From assembly GCA_050633505.1 (NCBI GenBank), contig JBOEGQ010000004.1, positions 248,001 to 312,000 on the forward strand: a stretch of DNA of 64,000 bases, written 5' to 3'. Both the position numbers and the translations under genes were made by a program. Shown here one piece after another: positions 37,717 through 46,802 of the stretch (position 1 is its first letter; each line of letters begins with the position of its first letter). The stretch comes from UBA1672 sp050633505. Its GTDB lineage: Bacteria > Pseudomonadota > Alphaproteobacteria > Micavibrionales > Micavibrionaceae. Under the pieces are notes generated by a model. The model ran no database searches. It saw only the letters and a program-made list of their open reading frames with translations, and was not told the DNA's origin.

Positions 37717-38286
37717 TTAAAAGTCAGGTGAAGGGCGTACTTCCACAACTTCGGGGATATAATGACGTAACATGTTTTCCACCCCCATTTTCAAAGTAGC
37801 CGTTGAGCTTGGGCAACCGGAACAAGCCCCTTGCATACGCAAATATACAACACCATCTTCGAATTTTTCAAAAACAATATCTCCACCATCCATGGCGACC
37901 ATCGGGCGAACTCGTTCATCAAGTAATTCTTTTATCTGAACAACAATCTCATTATCTTCTACCGTACCTGACGTTTCAGCACTATTTTGTAATTCAAAGT
38001 CAGGTGCTAAAATCAACTGGTCTGTTGATAAGTGTTCCATCAATGCCGCCAAAATCATTGGTTTCAGCATAGACCAATCTGTGTCACTTGCCTTAGTTAC
38101 AGAGATAAAGTCCTCTCCCAGAAAGACACGAACAACACCGACAATACCGAATAAGCGCGCGGCGACAGGACTCTTCGAAGCCTGAGAAGCGTCAGAGAAA
38201 TCAATTGTTCCTTTCTCTAGAATTTTCTGTCCGGGTAAAAATTTGACAGTTGCAGGGTTTGGTGTGTCTTCGGTTTGTATAAACAT
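37717..38286 (-). CDS. NifU/NfuA-family Fe-S cluster carrier
   Basis: 189 residues: an N-terminal Nfu domain (about 1-88, FIQTEDTPNPATVKFLPGQ) and a C-terminal NifU domain with the cluster-binding CxxC in MQGACSGCPSSTATLK near residue 157. Proteins of this layout carry 4Fe-4S clusters to targets and correspond to mitochondrial NFU1. The gene is directly upstream of tsaB and downstream of a universal stress protein gene, a common alphaproteobacterial order. Confidence 0.92.
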   Translation of the reverse strand: MFIQTEDTPNPATVKFLPGQKILEKGTIDFSDASQASKSPVAARLFGIVGVVRVFLGEDFISVTKASDTDWSMLKPMILAALMEHLSTDQLILAPDFELQNSAETSGTVEDNEIVVQIKELLDERVRPMVAMDGGDIVFEKFEDGVVYLRMQGACSGCPSSTATLKMGVENMLRHYIPEVVEVRPSPDF

Positions 38287-38365
38287 CTGATGACCTTTCG
38301 ATTATTCTCACATCTATATACCCCTTACTTACAAAGGGCAACGTGAACCGTAAAAGTTTACATTT

Positions 38366-38830
38366 TTATGTAAGGTGACCCGGGATGATCATTAAGGGAA
38401 CAGGAATACGTGATACCCCCTTGCCTGAGAAATACGTCACCAACGGCCCCGGATTTGAAGAGTGCGCCGAAGCAGCCAAAATGAGTGATACAATATTATT
38501 GTTGTCTTCTAATGTTTGAACCACAATGTCACTACAATCCCCCTCTTTGATAAACACCATTGGAACGGTTCCTGTTTTATCTTTCACAAGGCCTGCTGCA
38601 TCCCATATAATCTGTTCTGCCTTCTGCCGCATTTCCTGACGTACACGATCTTCAATATTCTGCCAGTTTTGAACAAAAACCTGTTCAACAACATATAACA
38701 GAGCAACATACCCACCTTCTGCATTTGCAAACTGGCATGCATAATCAATCGCCGTTGTGAGCTCTTCTGACTCATCCACCACGATCAGATAAACACCCTT
38801 TCTTTTACCAATTTCATCTTTCCTAGTCAT
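38366..38830 (-). CDS. Universal stress protein, single domain
   Basis: 154 residues from ATG 38830, which has GGGAGCC upstream; an earlier start at 38866 has no site. The UspA fold is seen in GVYLIVVDESEE, YVALLYVV, and the SLILAAS...GPLVTYFSGKG...IPVPLMIIPG end. The final G-x-x-x-x motif is not the classic ATP-binding G-2x-G-9x-G(S/T), so nucleotide binding is doubtful. It heads the usp-nfuA-tsaB group. Confidence 0.85.
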   Translation of the reverse strand: MTRKDEIGKRKGVYLIVVDESEELTTAIDYACQFANAEGGYVALLYVVEQVFVQNWQNIEDRVRQEMRQKAEQIIWDAAGLVKDKTGTVPMVFIKEGDCSDIVVQTLEDNNNIVSLILAASAHSSNPGPLVTYFSGKGVSRIPVPLMIIPGHLT

Positions 38831-38873
38831 ACCTGGCTCCCACATATTAGAGGTATTATAGCACATAACCTAC

Positions 38874-39632
38874 TTATGGTCTTACCCTTAACACACTGAC
38901 AAGCCACCCTGAAAACATTGCCAGAAAAATACAGAATAAAGCATAAAGCACACTATACTGATTGGCACTTTCAAATAAAAAAGCATTCATGCCAACTTGC
39001 TCTACCTTTAAATACGTCACTTCACGCTCTGCCAACTTACCATCTTTAATAAGATAACTGCGAATTTTATAATCACCGATAGATGCCGAAGGGGGAACAT
39101 CAAAACTAACACGAAAGAAATTTTCATTAATAAAGATAAACGGAGCAGGATCAGTAAAATACGCTCCACCATCTTCCTTTTTCTTCAAAAACGCATCACT
39201 AAATCGGGATATATCCTTCACAGATTTTGAATTTTTTGTCTCCACCCGCGCAAAAAGGCCATCATGACCAATGGCATGTTGCATCATCAATGCCTTGGTC
39301 TCATCATTTATCTCTCTTTCGCTTATCGCAAAATGATAATAGCTAGGGATATCAGAAAATGTGACGTAATGACGGTTCACCCATGTTCCAAGTACGCGAG
39401 CCTTTTCCCAAAGTGTCACGTCTTTTTCCGGGCCTTCAATCACAATCGCAACGATTGAATCCTTATCTCGTCTATCACCAAATAATTCAATAGAGGAACC
39501 GGTAAATCCAACAGTAATATCAACCTGATCTTGTGCAACTTGTACAGCGAACTCTTCATCTGCCGAAAAAGATGCCGAAGAGAGGGTCACAAAACAAAGA
39601 AAACAAAGCAATGTATATAAATACTTCATCAC
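38874..39632 (-). CDS. TIGR02186-family membrane-anchored periplasmic protein
   Basis: 252 residues with a signal peptide (1-22, ending SSASFSA) and one C-terminal membrane helix (about 226-247). The middle has the alphaproteobacterial TIGR02186 pattern, VDITVGFTGSSIELFGDRRD and VLGTWVNRHYVTFSDIPSYYHFA. Its start overlaps the tauE stop by four bases, and the two are regularly paired. A role with the transporter in sulfur-compound export is inferred from this pairing only. Confidence 0.85.
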   Translation of the reverse strand: MMKYLYTLLCFLCFVTLSSASFSADEEFAVQVAQDQVDITVGFTGSSIELFGDRRDKDSIVAIVIEGPEKDVTLWEKARVLGTWVNRHYVTFSDIPSYYHFAISEREINDETKALMMQHAIGHDGLFARVETKNSKSVKDISRFSDAFLKKKEDGGAYFTDPAPFIFINENFFRVSFDVPPSASIGDYKIRSYLIKDGKLAEREVTYLKVEQVGMNAFLFESANQYSVLYALFCIFLAMFSGWLVSVLRVRP

Positions 39633-40540
39633 CGCACCATCATCACAAAGAGATTAGATGGCTCTAAGAACAATTGAATTGCAAGTTGAGAGCAAACCCC
39701 CAAGACAAGAAGAGCCAAGATAATCCGTGCACGCGCCCCCGTTACCTTCTTAGACGCCAGAACACCGATCTGCGCACCGATCACCCCCCCGATAATCAGA
39801 AAAAATGCCAATAAAATATCAACACTCTGACTAAGACTGGCATGCATTACCGTTGAAAAGGCACTGATAAATATAATCTGAAAAAGCGACGTACCAGCCA
39901 CCAACAAAGGTGGCATACCTAAGATATAAATCATCGCAGGAACGAGAAGGAAGCCCCCACCAACCCCCATTGTAGAAACGAGAAAGCCGCTAACCACGCC
40001 AATCCCCCCCGGTACAAGCGCACTAATATATAACTTTGACCTAGGAAAACGCATTTTATACGGTAATTTCGAGATTAAAGATGGTGATTTTAGGCGATTA
40101 AACTCTGATTTAACCGTTTTCTTACGAAAAACTGTAAACATGCTCTCAAAAAGCATCATTACCCCGATACTACCGAGCAAAACAATATATAATAAAGAGA
40201 TAATAAGGTCGATCTGCCCTATATATTGAATAAATTTGAAAAATATAATCCCAAGGACAGATCCCATTACACCACCAACCAGCATAACAGTTCCAATCAT
40301 AAAATCGACATGCCCTCTGCGCCAATACCCCATAACGCCGCTTACCCCGGATGCGATAAGCTGGCTCCCTTGTGTACCAACGGCAACGGCAGAAGGAATC
40401 CCCATAAAGATAAGCAAAGGCGTTGTAAGGAACCCTCCCCCAACACCAAAAACCCCTGAGATAAACCCGACAAACGCCCCTAAAAAGAATATAGCCTCTA
40501 CAGCAATACTCATTTCAGCAATAGGCAAATAGATCTGCAT
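39629..40540 (-). CDS. TauE/SafE-family transporter (sulfite exporter-like)
   Basis: 303 residues with about eight membrane segments. Two Gly-rich repeats mark the family: GFISGVFGVGGGFLTTPLLIFMGIP in the first half and GVVSGFLVSTMGVGGGFLLVPAMIY in the second. Members export sulfite or related organosulfur anions; the substrate here is unknown. It is cotranscribed with the TIGR02186 gene. Confidence 0.9.
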   Translation of the reverse strand: MQIYLPIAEMSIAVEAIFFLGAFVGFISGVFGVGGGFLTTPLLIFMGIPSAVAVGTQGSQLIASGVSGVMGYWRRGHVDFMIGTVMLVGGVMGSVLGIIFFKFIQYIGQIDLIISLLYIVLLGSIGVMMLFESMFTVFRKKTVKSEFNRLKSPSLISKLPYKMRFPRSKLYISALVPGGIGVVSGFLVSTMGVGGGFLLVPAMIYILGMPPLLVAGTSLFQIIFISAFSTVMHASLSQSVDILLAFFLIIGGVIGAQIGVLASKKVTGARARIILALLVLGVCSQLAIQLFLEPSNLFVMMVR

Positions 40541-40569
40541 ATTCCTATGCTTTCCCCTAAAAAAATAAC

Positions 40570-40603
40570 AGACAAAAAGGCCTCACTGATAAACGAGACC
40601 TTT
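40570..40603 (-). terminator. Terminator of the 40661-41323 gene
   Basis: On the minus strand AAAGGTCTC pairs with GAGGCCTTT (nine pairs, one G-T) around a ten-base loop, then TT-GTCTGTTA and a T-run. Confidence 0.6.
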
Positions 40604-40660
40604 AAAAAGTTATGCTTTATATAAGAAATAAAGCGATGAGGACGTATAGTTTATTAAGCA

Positions 40661-41323
40661 TTAAAACTTATATACATCCAGCTGATTTGGCCCCTGCACT
40701 TCCACTTCTTCTTTTGTGAAATCGCGGTAATGTCCCTGCATACGTTCATGCGTGACCTTTTTGAAGTTCATGGATTTGGCGACACTCAAAAACGTCGGGC
40801 GCCATCTGTGATACACAGATTCTTCCGCAGAGCACTCAAGCACATAAAGTTGATCATGATACAATGAAGCAAACATCAACGCACGTTTACGTACAATGGC
40901 ACTTTCAGATGTTTCATAAAATGCCTCAGACACACTGGCATGACCAAATCCCAGCCCGGCATTATCCTTAAACATCTCAACTTCAACGTTGTTAAAGTCG
41001 CTTAAATAATTATCCCAGAATTCAGAACTCACTTCCAAACGTTGTATTTCAGGATCAAAGTCACCCGGATAAATCACAAAACGTCTATCGTTATTAATGC
41101 TGACGCGACATTCAGCAAATGTGTTATGCCCCGCGCCAATCATTGTCAATTTATCATCCGGTTTTTGATTGTTCACCTTCTTCCAGGAATCAGGGAAAGA
41201 TACTGAGAAACGCTCAATACTGTTTTCAATATAATAGACTTCTGCCTGTCCTTTTGACGGTAAAGACAAGGCAAGAGAACAAAATGCCGCCCCGACAAGA
41301 AATGATTTCAAAGAAAAATTCAT
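40661..41323 (-). CDS. Exported protein of unknown function (PsbP/DcrB-like pattern)
   Basis: 220 residues with a signal peptide (1-28: FSLKSFLVGAAFCSLALSLPSKGQA). The mature start ERFSVSFPDSWKKVNNQ resembles the first strands of PsbP/DcrB-fold periplasmic proteins, and MFASLYHDQLYVLECSA matches the usual core strand. I cannot name a family with certainty. It lies between trpS and tauE on the same strand, with terminator signals after it. Confidence 0.7.
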   Translation of the reverse strand: MNFSLKSFLVGAAFCSLALSLPSKGQAEVYYIENSIERFSVSFPDSWKKVNNQKPDDKLTMIGAGHNTFAECRVSINNDRRFVIYPGDFDPEIQRLEVSSEFWDNYLSDFNNVEVEMFKDNAGLGFGHASVSEAFYETSESAIVRKRALMFASLYHDQLYVLECSAEESVYHRWRPTFLSVAKSMNFKKVTHERMQGHYRDFTKEEVEVQGPNQLDVYKF

Positions 41324-41434
41324 GATTTACGCTGTCCCAACTAAGTTAACGCCTCTTGCATTGTGCTATTTTAAGGCAGAAAATGCAAATAACTTGTTAA
41401 AACCTAACATAAATTTGGCGTACAAAAAACTTCT

Positions 41435-42436
41435 TTATCCATAAAACCCCATTATTTTCTGCACATCTGCCAAAATAGGGGAAGCAATTTCACGCGCCTG
41501 TTCTGCACCCGCCTGTAATCCACGGTCTATTTGCACAGGATCATTCAAAAGTTCGGCCATACGTTTTGTTATAGGCTCCAGATGTGCAATGGCGACCTCG
41601 GTAAGTGCCGGTTTAAAGAAACCAAATTGCTTTCCTGCGAATTGTGAAAGTACCTCTTCTTTATCAATATCTGCTAGTGCCGCATATAATGTAACAAGGT
41701 TTAGAGCCTCAGGGCGCCCGTCTAAATCCTCCAAACGCTCCGGCAAGGGATCTGCATCTGTTTTTGCCTTTTTGATTTTTTTGGCAATCATGTCTGCATC
41801 ATCGGTCAGGTTAATACGGGTCATATCCGAATCTGCAGACTTGCTCATCTTCTGAGATCCATCACGTAAAGACATGACGCGAGGGGCTGGCCCGGTAATA
41901 ACCGGCTCTGGCTGCACGAAGAAATCCGTTTCATACCGCGTGTTAAACGTTGCCGCCAAATCACGCGTCAATTCAAGATGTTGTTTTTGATCTTCACCAA
42001 CAGGAACATGGGTCGCATTATAAATAAGAATATCCGCAGCCATCAACACCGGATATGCAAAAAGCCCAAGCCCGGCGCGCTCTTTATGCTTTCCTGCCTT
42101 ATCTTTAAACTGCGTCATACGCTCAAGCTTACCCATCTGTGCCATAGTGGCAAGCAACCACATAAGCTGCGAATGCTCCGGCACATGGGATTGAACAAAA
42201 AGAGCCGATTGATCGGGATCAATACCCGCCGCCATATAAGCCGCCGCAATTTCACGAGACGCCGTGGCAAGCGATGCAGGATCGTAATCTGCCGTAATTG
42301 CATGCAAGTCTACAACACAATATAAACACTGTGCGTTCTGATCTTCTTGAAAAGACACCCAGTTCTTTAATGCCCCAAGGTAGTTACCTAAATGGAGCTG
42401 ACTGGTTGGCTGCATGCCTGAAAGTATACGTTTCAT
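41435..42436 (-). CDS. trpS: Tryptophanyl-tRNA synthetase
   Basis: 333 residues, class I synthetase. The HIGH-like motif is in GMQPTSQLHLGNYLGAL (7-23), followed by CVVDLHAIT and VPVGEDQKQHLELTRDLA. The KMSKS loop is QKMSKSADSD near residue 198. Length is normal. Its ATG follows the murJ stop without a gap (TAAATG), so the two are coupled. Confidence 0.96.
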   Translation of the reverse strand: MKRILSGMQPTSQLHLGNYLGALKNWVSFQEDQNAQCLYCVVDLHAITADYDPASLATASREIAAAYMAAGIDPDQSALFVQSHVPEHSQLMWLLATMAQMGKLERMTQFKDKAGKHKERAGLGLFAYPVLMAADILIYNATHVPVGEDQKQHLELTRDLAATFNTRYETDFFVQPEPVITGPAPRVMSLRDGSQKMSKSADSDMTRINLTDDADMIAKKIKKAKTDADPLPERLEDLDGRPEALNLVTLYAALADIDKEEVLSQFAGKQFGFFKPALTEVAIAHLEPITKRMAELLNDPVQIDRGLQAGAEQAREIASPILADVQKIMGFYG

Positions 42437-43987
42437 TTACGACTTTTTCCTCTTTATAACTCTCATAAGATCTGATCTGCGTACAACGCCTAACGATAAG
42501 ATCAGCACACCGTAAATCATTGCACCGGAAAAGATAATACCGCCCAGTGCACATATCTGTATCCCGAAACTTTCGTGGAACAAATACGGCTTTAAAAACG
42601 CGGCGAGTATATACACGCCCGTCCCCATTATGCAAGATGCTACCACAATTCTTGGCGCGTTTCTGATAAAGGTTGCATCAATCTGTGCAGAGGGATGGTC
42701 TTTTAACGCACGCACATGCAAATAGAATTGTAGCCACCCCGTAACACCCGTTGCAAGCGCAATTCCAACCACACCGATAAATTGTATTAACACGATACTA
42801 AGTGCAATGTTTAATAACGTCGCAACAACTGAAATACGCACAGGAGTTGTTGTGTCTTCTCTTGCCCAATGTGCAGTCGAAAAAACCTTAATCGTAATAT
42901 ACGCAGGCAATCCCAATGCATAAGCCATCAAGACACTTGATGTAATCAGGCTATCCGCAGCGGTAAAAGCACCACGCTCAAACAATATCGTAATAAGAGG
43001 TAAAGGGATCACCGCCAAGGCAATCGCTGCCGGTAGCGCCAACAGCAAACAATATTCAAGTGCCCGATTAAATAAATTGGAAGCATGTGTCGTATCTTCC
43101 TTTGTCATAGCCCTGGATAGCATAGGCAACAAAGCCGTCCCGACTGCAATGCCAACAACACCTAGAGGAAGTTGATTTAAACGATCAGCATAATAAAGAT
43201 AAGATATTGATCCGGTTTCTAAAAATGATGCCATAATAAGATCAGCAAACAGATTCACATGTACGACCCCTGCCCCAATTACGGCAGGCCCCATCAACTT
43301 TAATACTTTGCGCACATCTGCGTTAAGTTTTGGTACTGCAAACGTTAAACGCACACCAGCACGATATGTACACCCCAATAAAAACAAGAATTGTAAAACG
43401 CCCGCACCTAAAAGTCCCCATGACAGGGCATGCCCTGCTGTTTCAAAATGCTCGCTCACCAATAACGAAACGATAAGACTTATATTAAATAGAACAGGCG
43501 CAAACGCAAATGGTGCAAAACGATCCAGTGCATTTAAAACGCCCCCCAAAAGAGCCGTTAACGACATTAGTAATAGGTAAGGAAAAGTAATGCGGGATAG
43601 CTCTATGGCTAGAGGAAAGCGTAAAGGGTCATTTGATAACCCTGGTGCAATAGCTTGGATCACGTAAGGCATCGCAAGCAACGCCAAAATCGTAAATACA
43701 GATAAAAAGCACAGCATCACCATAAATGTATTGCTGGCAAAAAGATCTGCTGTCTTTCTATTTTCGATCTCAACTGTTTTGGAATACAACGGAACAAAGG
43801 CAATGCTAAATGCCCCTTCGGCAGTAACCCGACGAAAGAAGTTTGGCAACTTCAACGCGATAAAGAATGCATCAGCAATAGGCCCTGCCCCAAGATACGC
43901 TGCAGTTGCTATGTCACGCACGAATCCTGCGATACGTGATAATCCCGTCATTCCTGCAACAGTAGCCATAGCTTTTACAAGTTTCAT
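42437..43987 (-). CDS. murJ: Lipid II flippase MurJ
   Basis: 516 residues with about fourteen membrane segments of the MOP superfamily. The MviN/MurJ start (MTGLSRIAGFVRDIATAAYLGAG) and the motif ADAFFIALKLPNFFRRVTAEGAF are present. It flips lipid II for peptidoglycan synthesis. The gene leads the murJ-trpS unit and is divergent from ubiE, with only 38 bases between starts. Confidence 0.95.
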   Translation of the reverse strand: MKLVKAMATVAGMTGLSRIAGFVRDIATAAYLGAGPIADAFFIALKLPNFFRRVTAEGAFSIAFVPLYSKTVEIENRKTADLFASNTFMVMLCFLSVFTILALLAMPYVIQAIAPGLSNDPLRFPLAIELSRITFPYLLLMSLTALLGGVLNALDRFAPFAFAPVLFNISLIVSLLVSEHFETAGHALSWGLLGAGVLQFLFLLGCTYRAGVRLTFAVPKLNADVRKVLKLMGPAVIGAGVVHVNLFADLIMASFLETGSISYLYYADRLNQLPLGVVGIAVGTALLPMLSRAMTKEDTTHASNLFNRALEYCLLLALPAAIALAVIPLPLITILFERGAFTAADSLITSSVLMAYALGLPAYITIKVFSTAHWAREDTTTPVRISVVATLLNIALSIVLIQFIGVVGIALATGVTGWLQFYLHVRALKDHPSAQIDATFIRNAPRIVVASCIMGTGVYILAAFLKPYLFHESFGIQICALGGIIFSGAMIYGVLILSLGVVRRSDLMRVIKRKKS

Positions 43988-44025
43988 ATGTTAGGTACTA
44001 CCACTATATAAGGAGAAAAAACAGC

Positions 44026-44790
44026 ATGGATAATCCAGAGAAAGAATGGTTTGGGGAAAAACATGTCTCCCCCGAAGAAAAAACAAGCGGTGTTATTGGT
44101 GTTTTTGACAGTGTTGCTGAACAATATGACGCCATGAATGATGCCATGAGTTTTGGCATACATCGTATCTGGAAAGATCACCTTATACGCCTTATCCGTC
44201 CACGCGCCAGTATAGATGGGCGCCCTGTTGACTATCTTGATGTGGCCGGTGGTACTGGTGACATTGCATTTCGTATCCGTAAAAAAATCGGTGATGGAGC
44301 GAACATCACCTTATGTGATCTTAACGATAACATGTTGAGCGTTGGTAGAGACCGCGCCATTGATAAAGGCTGGATAAGCGATTTTAGCTGGGTCACGGGC
44401 AATGCAGAAGATCTTCCCCTCGAAAACAATTCCATTGATATTTACACCATCGCCTTTGGCCTACGTAACGTAACACGTATAGATAAAGCCTTGGCAGAGG
44501 CGCATCGCGTTTTGCGCCCGGGTGGTAAGTTTTTCTGCCTTGAATTCTCACATGTGCAACCTAAAATCTTGGCAAAGGCATATGATATCTATTCATATAA
44601 CGTTATACCCCGCATGGGCGAAGCCATCGCCAATGATAAAGACAGTTACCAATACCTCGTCGAAAGCATCCGCAAGTTCCCAACTCAAAAAAAATTGGTA
44701 CAACGCATACAAAATGCAGGATTTCAACGAGTGAAATACAATAATTTATCCGCAGGAATTGTCGCGGTTCATCAGGGTCTTAAGACATAA
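44026..44790 (+). CDS. ubiE: Demethylmenaquinol/ubiquinone C-methyltransferase UbiE
   Basis: 254 residues. SAM-binding motif I is LDVAGGTGDIAFRI near residue 68; NAEDLPLENNSIDIYTIAFGLRNVTRIDKAL and EFSHV signatures follow, and YQYLVESIRKFPTQ near the C-terminus is UbiE-specific. It methylates C5 of the quinone ring. In many alphaproteobacteria ubiB and coaBC come next; here ubiB is absent and an Ala-rich protein gene intervenes. Confidence 0.95.
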   Translation: MDNPEKEWFGEKHVSPEEKTSGVIGVFDSVAEQYDAMNDAMSFGIHRIWKDHLIRLIRPRASIDGRPVDYLDVAGGTGDIAFRIRKKIGDGANITLCDLNDNMLSVGRDRAIDKGWISDFSWVTGNAEDLPLENNSIDIYTIAFGLRNVTRIDKALAEAHRVLRPGGKFFCLEFSHVQPKILAKAYDIYSYNVIPRMGEAIANDKDSYQYLVESIRKFPTQKKLVQRIQNAGFQRVKYNNLSAGIVAVHQGLKT

Positions 44791-44837
44791 AGAGAACAAG
44801 ATAACCCCCACAAATTTCAGTAATATATGCTTTTTGT

Positions 44838-44867
44838 TTGACAGATAAAGCATCAATCGTGCATTAT
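44838..44867 (+). promoter_or_regulatory. Candidate promoter of the Ala-rich protein gene
   Basis: TTGACA (44838-44843), an 18-base spacer and CATTAT (44862-44867). It lies 55 bases before the start codon. The -35 box is a perfect sigma-70 match, the -10 is four of six. Confidence 0.5.
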
Positions 44868-44921
44868 CCGGCAATAACAACATTAAACTAATATGACAAA
44901 TCAGTGAGAAAGGCTGCAGAT

Positions 44922-45497
44922 ATGAGCAACTTCACGAAATCAATTTTTTATTCAACAACCGTTTTGGCTGCCGGACTTGTAGCTATATTCGCAATCTATA
45001 ACAGCACAGCAACACAAGACGGATCATCCGTTGCGGGACTAACACCAGCGGCAGGAACAGAAACCGAAGGTGCAAGCGATATTGGTATTAACTTTGGTGA
45101 AGCATTAGACGGAGCAGCAGCGATTGCAAAAGATGCATCTGAAGGCGCGATGGATATCGCCTCTGACGTTAGCGAGACAGCTGGCGATGCAATAAACAAC
45201 GCAGCAGAAGTTGCCGGACAAACTGCAAGTGACGCTTCTGAAGCACTAAGCGGTATCGCAACAGCAGCAGGTGATGTTGCGACAGACGCTGTTGAAGCAG
45301 CAACCGACGCTGTTTCTGATGTAACTGCCCCGGCGCAAGACGCACAAGAAGGCGTGGAAAATGCAGTAGAAGAAGCCGCAATTGATGAAGTACAAGACAC
45401 AGCAGCAGAGGCAGCGGAAGCTGTTGAACCTGCAGCGGAAGCAGCCAAGGATGCACAAGATGCTGTTCAAGGTATCACAGGTGCACTAACAGAATAA
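44922..45497 (+). CDS. Ala/Asp/Glu-rich membrane-anchored repeat protein
   Basis: 191 residues from ATG 44922, behind GAAAGG. A short N-terminal stretch is followed by one membrane helix (about 8-26: IFYSTTVLAAGLVAIFAIY), which could be an uncleaved anchor. The rest is almost only Ala, Asp, Glu, Val, Thr and Ser in irregular A-x-D-A and A-A-E-A repeats, a long acidic amphipathic helix like LEA or apolipoprotein-type chains. No function is known to me. It has its own promoter and a strong terminator, so it is a stand-alone unit between ubiE and coaBC. Confidence 0.75.
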   Translation: MSNFTKSIFYSTTVLAAGLVAIFAIYNSTATQDGSSVAGLTPAAGTETEGASDIGINFGEALDGAAAIAKDASEGAMDIASDVSETAGDAINNAAEVAGQTASDASEALSGIATAAGDVATDAVEAATDAVSDVTAPAQDAQEGVENAVEEAAIDEVQDTAAEAAEAVEPAAEAAKDAQDAVQGITGALTE

Positions 45498-45522
45498 TAC
45501 GTTACAATCGTATACAGTTTCG

Positions 45523-45554
45523 AAACCCTGCCCCGTGCAGGGTTTTTCTTTCTT
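45523..45554 (+). terminator. Rho-independent terminator after the Ala-rich gene
   Basis: AAACCCTGC and GCAGGGTTT form a perfect nine-pair stem with a five-base loop, followed by a T-rich tract. Confidence 0.9.
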
Positions 45555-45587
45555 TACACACATAATCAATAACGCGATAATAGGCAC

Positions 45588-46802
45588 ATGCTAAATGATA
45601 AACGAATATTGCTGATTATCTCTGGTGGAATCTCTGCCTATAAATCTTTGGAACTTATCCGTCTAATCAAAAAGGACCAAGGGCGCGTTCGCTGCATCCT
45701 CACCAAAGGGGGCGAGCAATTTGTAACACCCCTTAGTGTTGCATCACTATCCGAAGAGAAAGTTTATACAGACCTATGGTCTCTAACCGATGAAACGGAA
45801 ATGGGGCATATACGCCTAAGCAGAGAATGTGATCTCATTATCGTTGCACCTGCAAGTGCCGATTTAATCGCAAAAATGGCTCATGGGTTGGCCAATGATT
45901 TGGCATCAACAACATTACTGGCCTCTAATAAGCCTATTATGATTTGCCCTGCCATGAACCCCGAAATGTGGCACAATGCGGCGACACAAGACAACATCGC
46001 ATTGTTAAAATCGCGTGATATACATGTTATCGAACCCGACAAAGGTGAAATGGCATGTGGTGAAACAGGCACAGGGCGCCTGCCCGAAGCAACAGATCTA
46101 TTGAATTCTATAGCTGATTTTTTTTTTGAAAGACCATTAAAAGGTAAAAAGGCACTCGTGACGAGTGGCCCCACATATGAACCATTAGACCCGGTTCGTT
46201 TCCTTGGGAATCGTTCATCAGGTAAACAAGGTAACGCCATTGCAGAAGCACTTAGAGATGCCGGGGCAGATGTGACCCTTATCTCCGGTCCAACCAACCT
46301 TTCACCTCCATCAGGCATTGAAACTATCCATGTTGAAACCGGTAAAGAAATGCTACAGGCATGCCAAGAGGCTCTACCAGCAGATATCGCTGTTTGTGCC
46401 GCCGCTGTGAGTGATTGGACTCCTAAACACGTCCAAGGGCACAAAATAAAAAAACGTGACAACGCCACCACACCAGATTTGGCACTAGAACAGAACCCTG
46501 ACATCTTGAAAACCCTCTCCAACCACCCGAAATATCGCCCATCCCTTATCATTGGCTTCGCCGCAGAAACAAATAACCTCATTGAGAATGCACAAGAGAA
46601 ACTAACGAAAAAAGGATGTGACTGGATTATCGCAAATGAAGTTGGGCAAGATAAAAAAGGGCAGGAAAAGACTTTCGGTTCCGAAGAAAATCAAATATAT
46701 TTGATCACACCTCAAGAAACAAAAAAATGGGCACGATGCAGCAAGAAAGACGTTGCACTTCGTCTGATAGAAAAAATAATCAAGGAAAATAAGAAACTAT
46801 GA
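45588..46802 (+). CDS. coaBC: Phosphopantothenoylcysteine decarboxylase / synthetase
   Basis: 404 residues, a bifunctional coenzyme A enzyme. The CoaC flavin domain (1-180) has SGGISAYKSLELIR, the PAMNPEMW motif and the active Cys in EMACGETGTGRL. The CoaB domain (190-400) has TSGPTYEPLDPVRFLGNRSSGKQG and the KIKKRDN strap. Both domains are complete. It overlaps dut by four bases (ATGA). Confidence 0.95.
   Translation: MLNDKRILLIISGGISAYKSLELIRLIKKDQGRVRCILTKGGEQFVTPLSVASLSEEKVYTDLWSLTDETEMGHIRLSRECDLIIVAPASADLIAKMAHGLANDLASTTLLASNKPIMICPAMNPEMWHNAATQDNIALLKSRDIHVIEPDKGEMACGETGTGRLPEATDLLNSIADFFFERPLKGKKALVTSGPTYEPLDPVRFLGNRSSGKQGNAIAEALRDAGADVTLISGPTNLSPPSGIETIHVETGKEMLQACQEALPADIAVCAAAVSDWTPKHVQGHKIKKRDNATTPDLALEQNPDILKTLSNHPKYRPSLIIGFAAETNNLIENAQEKLTKKGCDWIIANEVGQDKKGQEKTFGSEENQIYLITPQETKKWARCSKKDVALRLIEKIIKENKKL

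Noticed and set aside
44996..45456. Long open frames on the minus strand opposite the Ala-rich gene
   Set aside because: They are reverse reads of GC-rich Ala codons, have no ribosome site and give Leu- or Ser-rich low-complexity chains.
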